Of a DNA stretch of 64,000 nt, positions 35,487-52,730 are shown piece after piece. The first letter of the stretch is position 1; each line of letters opens with the position of its first letter. Both the position numbers and the translations under genes were made by a program. Below the pieces are notes generated by a model. It had not been told where the DNA came from and did not search any database. It saw only the letters and a program-made list of their open reading frames with translations. The stretch is from Klebsormidium nitens (taxonomy: Eukaryota; Streptophyta; Klebsormidiophyceae; Klebsormidiales; Klebsormidiaceae): NCBI GenBank assembly GCA_000708835.1, contig DF237215.1:1-64000 (forward strand), read 5' to 3'.

Positions 35487-36083
35487 TCATAGAAGTGCAA
35501 GAAGCGACTTACGGTCGTGGGCAGCATGTAGAATGTATCGGCGGACTGCCGAGTCGAGGATAGGTGCACAGTAGTCATGCCAGTCAACTTCAGATCGGCC
35601 GAGCAGATACAACAATTGCATCGAAGGTGGAGAATCATTAATAAGATGCCAAACGTTGGCAGAACCGGAGTGCAACAAGTTCCCTTGAATGTTCTGCCAC
35701 ATAATGGCACGGGACTTTTTAAAAGCAGAACAATGGAGCAGAAAGTGAGCTTCGTCTTCCAAAGAGTGACCGGGGCATAATCTGCAGGACTTGCGTGCGA
35801 GAACGGCTGCGGTCGGCGGACCGTGGTGAATCCTTGCATTGAGACCAAAGTTGCCTGAGCGAAGATAGAATTTGAAAAGGGCAGATTTGCGATCATCTCG
35901 ACCAAGATAAGTCTCACGACCGTAAATAGGTTTCACGCTGCGATACAGTTCGCGTGCCGGAATTTGTGCATGGGCATAATCGTCCAAATCAGGTGGCCGA
36001 GCATGATCCTGCATGCATGCAGCCACCGCGCACGCAATAATTTGACTCAGGCGCAGTGACTGCTTCGGGAACGGCATGTGCAT
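35487..36083 (-). mobile_element. Non-LTR (LINE-like) retrotransposon ORF2 C-terminal fragment
   Basis: A 198-codon frame with the reverse-transcriptase-associated zinc-binding (zf-RVT) layout: FYLRSGNFGLNARIHHGPP, then CRLCPGHSLEDEAHFLLHC (C-x2-C ... H-x4-C). Such a segment lies downstream of the RT and RNase H domains in many plant LINEs. The RT catalytic motifs are not present in the window, so this is a 5'-truncated copy, the usual state of LINE insertions. Identification rests on motif resemblance. Confidence 0.6.
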
Positions 36084-36715
36084 GATCGGATCGATCGGCT
36101 GTAGCTCTGCTTTCCCGACATGTGTGATGTCAGAAACTTGAGGAGTATTCGTTGATCGAGCTATAGCTGAAACTTAAAGCTCGGTCCACATGTTGCTGCA
36201 GCTCAAGTCTGGCCGCGAGCTAATGCGACCGTGCGCACGAAACGTCGCATCATCAGACAGCATCATTCAACCGTTGAAAGCTAGTTCCTGCACACTGGTC
36301 ATAAGACTGTGCTAAGGCGCGAGAGAATCTGAAAGACGTTAGAGAAAAAGCCTTTGACGCTGTAACGGTGGACTTATATTGCTTGGTCGATCCAAGTCGG
36401 CCAACAATCGGGTGACACTGGCACAGGTTGTACAGATTAGGATGTTTCTTTACCTAAAGCGGAGCGTTATAACTAATGGCTGAGTAAATCTGCTGCATGG
36501 CAATGACCGACTATTTGAACCAAGCTTCAACGTCCTGACTCGCGAACACCGACGCAACTTGCCTGCTAAAACCCCGTGGCTCAGCCCACGAAGCCGATTC
36601 ATATTTCCCGCGAAAACACACTCGCCTATATGTGAACCTCTCACTCACAAACGAGCTCTCAGAAAGACCTTCTCTAAGAGGCCAGGACCTGTCTATCTAA
36701 GAACATCTCGTCGAA
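36084..36715. other. Intergenic, nothing recognised
   Basis: A short gap between the retrotransposon fragment and the SIK1-like stop codon. It probably contains the kinase 3' UTR. No ORF with coding character was seen. Confidence 0.4.
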
Positions 36716-44369
<7,654 letters not shown>

Positions 44370-44562
44370 CTTTCACAAGCAGATGCGTTCCTACACGTGC
44401 TGGTCTTTGTGTATCAGTTGCTATGAGATCTACAGGCTTTTCAGCACACAAAGCTGCGGTGACTTCTCTACACTAATAGAGGTTCTGTGGACCTCTCTCT
44501 GCCACAGAAGCGCAGTCTTCTGAGGAAGTATCAGCTATTCTGATAGACACACCTCTGCCGGT

Positions 44563-46014
44563 CTACATGTGAACACTCCCCGGCTGCCCACTCGTCCCGT
44601 TCACAAGCCCCGCCGACAGGAGCAATGAATCCCCTGCAGCAGGGTATGCGCCGCCCTGCAGGTGCTGGTGCGAATGCCCCCCCTGCTGGTGTGAATGCCC
44701 TCCCTGCGGCTGATGCAACTGCTGATGCAAGTGCTGCTGGTGTAACTGTTGCACTTGATGAGGGGGGGGAGCAACCTCCTGTGCTGGCTGCTTCCTCTTC
44801 CTGCCTTTGGGAGTGGCTACAGATTGATCGGGGGCCCTGCCTGGGAGAAAGGCCGGGGGGACGGCGCCGTCCCTGAGAGTTGCTTTCACCTGGGGGTGCG
44901 CCAGAAACTTCTGCAGGATCTCTCGCGCCACGGCGGGGGGCCGGCCCTCCACCACCTGCAGGAGGGATCCAAACGTCAGCGCAGAAGACGATGCCCAGAT
45001 TTGTACCAACATAGCGTATACCACCAAGACAGGGTAACCACCAACACTACTTGGATGTACTACCATGCCCTTGGCATGTAATGCTGCAGGCAACAACCGG
45101 TTGCACAAATGCCCATCATTCTGGGGTACACCACAAGACGTCATGGAGTGGCGTGACAGATGATGGATGGTCAGAAGGATGCTAGATTTGTTTGAAAGTT
45201 GACACTCTGCATATTGAGAGCGGACCGGATTTGAGGACAATGCTTCTCGCCAAAAGACTTTTGCCTCGCTACCAAACATTTGCTTTACTATCATATACAT
45301 GCAGAAGAGGTAAAGCTCAATGATACGCCTTCCAGAGAAATGCCAAGAGGCTTGATAAGCAAGAAGTGGCACTTGCCTCAAACACAGCAACAGGGCAATA
45401 ATGCATCATTACGAATCAAAAACATTAGACAACATGGAAACTGACCCTTCTATGAAGTACATGAGGGTTTCGCTAACAGAAGGAAGTACACTGGATAAAT
45501 ACGTTGACAGTACCTGGTTATTTCATCAGAACCACTAGGAAAGCAATCAAGCCTTACAAGTAAACCAAAGAAGATGCTCATTCCCCCGCACCTCGACAAA
45601 CTTGTCGACCACCTCCTTCACCAGCTCCCTTCGAATCCTCACGTTCAAGTCCCCCTGCTGCGCTGCCTTCTGCGCCCTCACAGCCCTGAGCTCTTCCTTC
45701 TCTTTGCGCTTCCTGTCCCTGAATCTGCGCACCCTCTCCCTCGATTGAATCTTTTTCTTCTCTGCCTCTGCTTGCAGGCGCTCCTCGTCCGTCAGGGGAT
45801 GAGAATGTCCACCACCGCCAAACGCAAGTTGGCCCTGTTCCTGCTGTCCACCGTAGCCCTGACTGCCGTCCACAAGTCCAGACAAAGACAGCTGACCTGG
45901 TACGTTCAATTGATACTGAGGCTGATAGTTTTGGTAAGGTGAGGCGCCGTATGATTGCACGCCTGGAACGAGGATCGGCCTATCGCTAGGGCTCTTCGGG
46001 TAATTATCGGCCAT
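44563..46014 (-). CDS. Basic, Gln/His-rich nuclear-type protein, unrecognised
   Basis: Two exons, 45592-46014 and 44563-44955, join in phase 0 to 271 aa. Start MADNYPKSPSDRPILVPG; an in-frame Met at 46080 is possible. The N-part is Gln/Tyr/Gly-rich. It is followed by a strongly basic helix (KKKIQSRERVRRFRDRKRKE, residues ~75-95) that resembles a bZIP basic region but lacks the invariant Asn. A helix follows (RRELVKEVVDKFVE VVEG), then a conserved-looking segment (VAREILQKFLAHPQVKATLR). KGRKRKQP looks like a nuclear localisation signal. A C-terminal HQQ/GGHSHQ repeat tract comes last. A DNA- or RNA-binding regulator is plausible but not shown. Its stop is only 194 bp from the SIK1-like start codon on the same strand. 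Confidence 0.65.
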
Positions 46015-46953
46015 TGCCGGACCGCATAGCAGCTGCAAAATGATCGGCAGCGCGTTGGTGCGCCTGCAAAACTCCGCCAAGGGCCTCCTTCAATCGCTAC
46101 GAAGAAGAGTTCACGAAGGAGAGAGCCATTGAATAATGCCCCAAGCTGAGCAACCCTAATGCGCAAGCACGAGGAAAGTGGAGTAGGTAGCGCCAATTAG
46201 ATTCCCCTTCTTGTCAGCGCCATGAACTCAAAACCTTCTTGCTTGCGTGCATCCTCTTCGGCAATTATTCTGTTTTGATAAGAGGAGGGGAAAAAAGTCT
46301 GCGGAAGCAGAGCAGACATAGCAACTTCCGCCAGAGGACGTAACGGCCGACTACCAGGGCCGTTACATGGCACAAGCAGTGCTGGTTGTGAAACGGTAAC
46401 GGTGATTGACATTGCTTGTGCTGACACACGGGTTAGAAAATTTTAGTAACCCGGTCTGAAAACCACGGTGCGGTCACTTGAATGGTATCGTTCACTCTCA
46501 CAAAACCCGTGTTACAAGCCGAGTTAGACCAATTTTGGACTTAGAAAACGCTTGCTAGCAGCTGATGGACGGTCGACGAGCTGCTTCAAGTAAACACATC
46601 GACGGTCAGCAAGAATGAACTTGAAATCCTTCGAAAGTTCGTCGTCGAAATTGTCGTTCTCAACCTCAACCCCAAGCTCACGTCATTTCGGCAAAGAAAT
46701 TCTTCCAGTAACGGTACCTATGAATCGAATGGCTAACATTAGCAACGGACCAACCGTCGGTAGATATGAGCTAGCACCGGCTCAATGGCATCCAGCCGTC
46801 GCATCTGCAAGTTAAAACTCTTGAGGACACGATGTCCGTTCGATGTGCTTGTCGAATGAGGGTCGATTGGACCCACACTGCACAGTTGGTCGGGCTTACG
46901 AGGATTACGAGCTTATACGAGCCCAGCAAATGATGCCGTGTCTTTAGGTGACC
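46015..46953. other. Divergent promoter region with possible first exon
   Basis: The region lies between the minus-strand basic protein and the plus-strand coiled-coil gene. A plus ORF at 46615-46815 (MNLKSFESSSSKLSFSTSTP) is Ser-rich and could be a first exon of the downstream gene, but the only nearby donor (GTTAAA at about 46811) is weak. Nothing else is recognised. Confidence 0.35.
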
Positions 46954-49900
46954 ATGTGGGGGCCATGTGATGCATTGCATGTGCAGAAAGCGCTGCATTG
47001 GGAGAAAGCGCTGCATTGGGAGAAAGCGCTGCATTGGACAGTGTCAACAAGGTATGATATCAACGAGCCAACGTCAAGAAAGCCGCTGCGAGGGGTTCCT
47101 TGGGTTTCAGATGCCAGATTTAGTGCGAGAGATCCCCTGTCATTATGCAACGAAGCTTATGCAATAGGCTTGCTGCCAAAGTCGAAATGGCTGCTCCGAA
47201 AATGTCCATCTTCTGGTGACACTTTGGACGCTGCCGAAAGCTTGGAATCTGATCTTGCTTCGCACGCCATGGCTGCTCACCGGGACAAAGAGTCTCTGTT
47301 GGAAGAGATCTGGAACCTGAAGAAGGCCCTTCAGGCTGCGCGAGAGAGCAACCGCTTGCTTACTTTACAGAACAAGCATATGGTAACTGATCTCAAGAAC
47401 CTGGAAGAACACGTCATCGACTTGCAATCTGCAAAAAGGGATCAATGGTCGCCTCTGAGAGGCGGCAGCACCTCGAGCTCAGCTGAGCAGTCCGCGGTGC
47501 GTGAAGCATTCGACCACTCAAAGCTTGTATCGTTAGGCAAGCCACGTGATCAGAAAGAGTAGCTCATCAAACGCTGGAGATTGCGTTGATCTAGACTTTA
47601 CATGCACGTTCCCTCCAAAGTTCCAAAATGAAAGATGTTCTTTCTTAGACTGTGCGCCTTGATTTGCTTGCAACATGCACGCTTCTGCAATTTAAACCTG
47701 CAGTGCAAGAGACGAATCACAGTGCAGCCCCTGATTAAGTGGCCCCCAGTGTCCAGCTCGTTGCACGAGTAACATCGACTTTGACGACTATTGTTTAGGG
47801 TCAAACTCGTTTGTTTCATAAATTAGGACCCGCCATAATAGAAGTAGCAGTTTGGATGCCGGCACACCATGTTTAAAGAACCTGCAAGCTCAGCGTAATC
47901 ACAGACCAAGTAAATTATGTTGTGTTCCCTGTACTTTTCAGCTGGTGGCACGGCTGAAGCAGCAAGCGCGCGAGATCAAGTCCCAGCAGATTGAGATCGC
48001 CTCAGAGCTGGCTCAGGTCAAGGGCAGCACGCGTGCGCACCGCTTCCGAGAGATCGAAGAAGAGAACCGAGCGCTCTATGCCGAGATTAAGCGCCTGACT
48101 GACGCACTCAGGGGACAGAAGGCCCTGTTTGAGAAGGAACGGTCCGAGTGGAAGAGGAAAGTGGAGGGGCTGGAGAAGAGGGTTGCTGAGAGAAGGCCTT
48201 TGAGGAGAGAGCCGGCGAGGGGGCCGAGTCCTGCATGCAGAGTCGGTGTACAGCAGAGGAAATAGCATGGGGAGGCAGAGGGATCCAAGCCCGAGCAAAA
48301 TCAGGTATGGGGGAAGAAGTCTGGCTTCTTTAAAGCTTGAGCATCCCACGTCGTCTGACATAACCACCTGACATAGCAAGCCAGTCAATTATCCCATGGT
48401 TCTTTCACCTCCTTCCGGCAGCCGGACCTACCGTTCCTTTCTCCACGCAACGTTTGGTTGAGTCGAGTGCCCCTTAGCACAGTAGAGACCAACGCCTCGC
48501 TCAAGACCAGCTTTTGCGGTGGACTTTTCTCCTCCTGCTCATGTCGACTTCTTTTCGGTGCAGCAAGAACGAGCTGGAAATGGAGACAATACGGGGCAAG
48601 TGCGACAGGCTACAGGAATCGAACCAGAACTTGGTGAGAGGTTTTGATTGACGCATCTTCGCTTTCTCAACGGGCCGCAACGGAGAGGCACAGAAACTCG
48701 AATCGACAGACAGAATCACACGTTCTGTGGCTATCCGTCCCTGGTCCGATCGTTCCACAGAATCTTAGGGAGGGTGCAGAGTACCATAATCGGGGAAAAA
48801 AGGAAAAATTCCTGCAATCTCACTCACTCGGGCTGCCCTCTGGGTAATTTCCGGCTTTGATTTGTCCAGTGTCGACATGCCCTTGCAATACGGATTGCTT
48901 ATCTGCACCGGTTCGTTGGCCTTGCTGAAGACGAGTCTTCGACATGGTTTTGAGGACGACTAATTGAGTCGACGCGCGATCTTGTAGCAGGAACTCTTAG
49001 CCCGACTGTCGACGGCAAGGGTGAAATACCGTACAATTTTCCATTCGTCTAGCCGTACGTTTTGGGAAGCAGGAGGCTGCAGTGTTGAGGCTAATCAATT
49101 TAATCGAGCGTGACGTCGACTCTCGAGAAACCTTTCAGCCTTCTTCGAAAACGGTCAGCACCATTCTGAATCAAAATACCCCTTTGAACAGCAACGCTTT
49201 TACTCCTTCCAGATGACGGAGCTTCAGGAGGTGAAGGAGTATGTCCGATTCCTCAGCCAGGCGTCCCTGCCGTCCGATCAGTTCCGGACACGACCAGCGT
49301 CGCCACAGCCGTCCGATGGGCGTCAGTTTGGAGCATCCAACGGTGCAAACCCTGTGGACCAGCGTACGATGGCCGTTGAAACATGGGAAAGCGGAGGTCC
49401 TGACGGAGCGACAGTCGCTTCCGCTCCTCCAAATGTGGACAATGGTGAAGCGACCGGAAATTCGGAAGCGGAACGGAAAGCTTATCGAGAAGAAAGTGCC
49501 CAAAAGTCGAGGCCAACGGGGATGCGCGAAGAAAGAAAAGAAAGTCGGGCGAGAAGGAAGGGTCCAGAGCTCGACAGAGATTATGGTTCACTGGAGTCCA
49601 CTGAAACTTCCAATCTGGTCGAGGCCGTGGGAACGGAACGCGTGAGCAAACAAACGGAAACGGAACGGCGGTCGGGGAGGGAAGATCGGATGAGCGTGAA
49701 GCATGTAGCGGCGGAGGAGAGGCAGTTGGCGACCGGAACGGAACGGAACGATGACAGCTGGGCGCCGGGAGAAGCAGTGTCGCCCAAACTTGAGTCGAGC
49801 TTGAAGAGAGTTGGATTCGCTTTGGAAGGGGCAGGCAAAGTCGGGGCAACAGGATGGAGGGCGGCGGAGCGAACGGAAACGGAAGTATCGGAAGCTGAAC

Positions 49901-51608
49901 GGAGCGAAAAGGGTAGCGCAAAGCCTACAGGTGGGGAGGTGTTTGGAGTTGTTCAAATCGAACGGCAGAATAACGACAGAGTGGTAGAGGAAGTGACTGG
50001 AGTCGCGCAGAAGTCTGCACATGAAAGTAGGGGGAATCAGGTGGAGAAAGGAACCCCTGCAGCTGCCCAGAATTTTAACCAGACTGGGACAGAGAGAGCG
50101 ATTGGGAACCACGTCGAGGAGATCGCGAGCAAAGCCGTGCTAACGGAGAAGAATCTGACGGGAACGAGACATTCGAAACAGCGGACGTTGAGCACCGAGC
50201 AGTGGAACGTGTAGAAGTCGGGAGGGCAGAGATAAAGCGGAGTCCGAGAGCAGAGAAGGGTGTGGTTATACGAAATGAGGTGGATTTCGGAGATGTACGG
50301 GTTGCCGAGGCAGTGGTCGTAAAACGTGCGGACGAGGTTGTCAAGGTTGGGCGGAATTTGGAGCAGTCCACGGAACGGAACGAACCCAAAGTAGTCGAAG
50401 ATGCTTCGAAGCTGGAGTCGAATGGGAAGCCAAGTGTAAAGACGGAGGTGGCGAAAGCGACGGAAGGGCGGAGTCTGGAGATGACGGCGGATCGGGAGAT
50501 AGCGGAATGGGTTGGGGATGGCCGGCATTCGGAGTCGGGGGCGGAACCAAAAGCGAAAAATGCACGGGGAGCAGTCCAGGTGCTTGGGCCGTCGCTTTCC
50601 GCTGCCGTCTCTCAGGAAAGCAGCAGAAAAGAAACGTCGGATCTGAGAGACGGGGGGTCTGTGTCTGACGAAGCGGCGGAGGTCGACGAGACCCGGCGCG
50701 GAACGGCGGTTGCTTCGTTAGTGATAGAATCTACCGATCGACCGGGCGCAGCGAAGGAAAGTGCAGGCACGGACGTCCGAGTGGGCAAGGCGCGTCGCAC
50801 CGAAGTTGAGGTCCCAGCCACCGCCGGGCATGCGCTGGCCCCTGGTGTGACGTCCTCTAGGTCACAAACCGTCTCCGACGACAGCCCAGCAAAGGGAGCC
50901 GGGTCCCGGAACCTGCCACTCGGGGCCGAAGGGGAGCATACGTTAAATGATCTTTGGTCAGGACCCTCTTCCACCGGTCTGGAGTCGGAGAAGACTTCAA
51001 GTGACGCCTCTCCAAGCCTCCGAGAAAAGCCCTCCTTCTCAAAAGCAGAGAAGCCGTCCTCGGCGCTGGATAGCACCCTTCCAGATAGCGGGAGGGAAGC
51101 TGCGGAGTCGGAACGTGAGCGGCTGCAGAAAATATCTCCTTTTCCGGAGGTTAACTTTGGAAATCCAAACTTGCACTTCTCGGAACGCCCCAGAAGAAAC
51201 GACTTTCTGCCGATGAACGACCCTCTGCCAGCTGGTTCAGCCCCCATCTCGCGGACATCTGAAGTGTCCGTGTCAAAAGGAACCACTCTGGCGGACACGC
51301 TTCCAACGGATCAGCGGAAAGAAGCAAGAGCGGAAACGGAGGAGTTGCCGGCGAAGACCGGAAGCGGCGGGAGCGCGCAAACGGGTGGAAAGTCAGCTGA
51401 GTTGGAACCGCACCTTGGTGAACAGACAGAGGACATTCTGGACGACTTGGACTTGTATTTGGAGGGTTTAGAAGTAGCAGGAGAGGCGTCCGCACGGAGC
51501 GCGGCCGAGGCCGCGCGCGACGGAGAGGTATTTGAGGTGCATCACGAGGAGTCGCACGCGCAGTTGTTCACACCGGACGACAGTGACATAGCGGAGGAGG
51601 CGTGGTAA
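46954..51608 (+). CDS. Long coiled-coil protein with a disordered tail, one frameshift
   Basis: Proposed exons: about 46954-47496, 47942 to about 48265, 48564-48633 and 49213-51608. The first contains three 18-bp repeats coding EKALHW, then heptads (LLEEIWNLKKALQAARESNR). The second is continuous coiled coil (LVARLKQQAREIKSQQIEIA, RFREIEEENRALYAEIKRLT, LFEKERSEWKRKVEGLEKRV). The third reads NELEMETIRGKCDRLQESNQ and the fourth opens MTELQEVKEYVRFLSQ. A tail of ~780 residues rich in Glu, Ser, Thr and Lys follows, ending with an acidic DDSDIAEEAW. The exon 2 donor is unresolved. Within exon 4 the frame shifts near 50130-50160: one frame runs to a stop at 50212, and the coding texture continues in another frame (NGEESDGNETFETADVEH) to 51608. 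Family unrecognised; a scaffold or cytoskeletal role is inference. Confidence 0.6.
46984..47039 (+). repeat. 18-bp tandem repeat, three copies, coding
   Basis: The unit AGAAAGCGCTGCATTGGG is repeated three times with only the last base changing. In frame it codes KALHWE units (KALHW EKALHW EKALHW). It sits directly after a possible acceptor (CATGTGCAG), so it could again be duplication of an exon edge, here kept in frame. Confidence 0.8.
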
Positions 51609-52730
51609 AGGGAAACCAGTTTCAAGCCCTCCACGAAAATCGAGATAATATGCTGAATCAATATCAGTATTTGTACGTACTTCTCAAAGCTGCGACCAAA
51701 CGCGTCTAGCGTCAAACGTGACAAACATACTTGATTATGGAGGAGCGACGAAGGCTTGTGTAATAAATTGGATGGAGGACACTACGCATCTGTTTGTCAA
51801 CTGCGTTGATTCAAAAAAGAAAAGTGAAACAGCTGCCTGCGGACCTGTTTATCTTCCTTTCGGCCATGTGACTGCTAACATGGTAGCCAGTCCACCCATT
51901 TTTTGAGATTCCAGAAACCAGACAATTTCGGGTGCTTTTATAAAGGAAAACCTCATCTGCTTCTGTCCTTATCAGAAATCTCGGTTCGTCTTGCTATCAA
52001 CTTCTCAGCCTCTTCCACTATGTACGGCTCTGTCTAATACTGATGTTTTCAACATGACTCTTTTTCAAACTGTTGATAAAGTATCAGATATGCCTGGTGT
52101 AATATATTGGATGCAATCGCTTCGTGGCGCGGCCGCAAACAAATCATATGCATGGCGACTGCATAGTGAAATCAGAAAGAGTTCATCAGAACACCCACCA
52201 CTCACCATACATGGCGAGAGAGAATTAACAAAGTCATATCATCGATCATTGGGGTAATTGGCCGACTCTAGATGCAAAATCTGACCTCAAAAGGTGGATC
52301 CAGGATCCTGCAACAACGTTAGATGTTCTACAATCTACAGCCTCATGCCGGGAATTCTGAGCGCTTTGTTCTCGCTTCAAGCGAAAGCTTACGACCGCGC
52401 ACTCGATCTGCCATCGTACCGTCATTACACGTTTTGACCATTTTTTAGTTTCTTGTCTTTTGGATATAGCTTTCCTGGCCAACGGGCTTGTTGAGCTTGT
52501 TGCTTGTTGGGCTTTTCTCCGACATCAGCGCTCTATATGGCTGGAAACGAACAACTTTTGCTTCACGTCTCCTAGCATTTTCTAGCCTCGCCTTATCTAC
52601 ACCAAGAAAAGACTGATCCCCGCTCCCGCAGACGCCCCCTCAGAGTGCCACCTGTCGTGAAAAGAAGGACTCCCTACTGCCATCACTTTCGGGCTCATCC
52701 ACCGTTTGGAACAGTTTAGACGCCTGCTTC
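51609..52730. other. AT-richer intergenic stretch, possible transposon relic
   Basis: Base composition falls to AT-rich compared with the GC-rich genes on both sides. Broken frames such as INWMEDTTHLFVNCVDSKKK (about 51760) and VDKVSDMPGVIYWMQSL (about 52070) have a transposase-like feel, possibly hAT. They are too degraded for a call. The two segments share a TGTAATAxATTGGATG block, which hints at internal repetition. Confidence 0.3.

Noticed and set aside
49253-50565. Long minus ORFs rich in Pro, Arg and Ser
   Set aside because: Antisense shadows of the GC-rich disordered tail on the plus strand.
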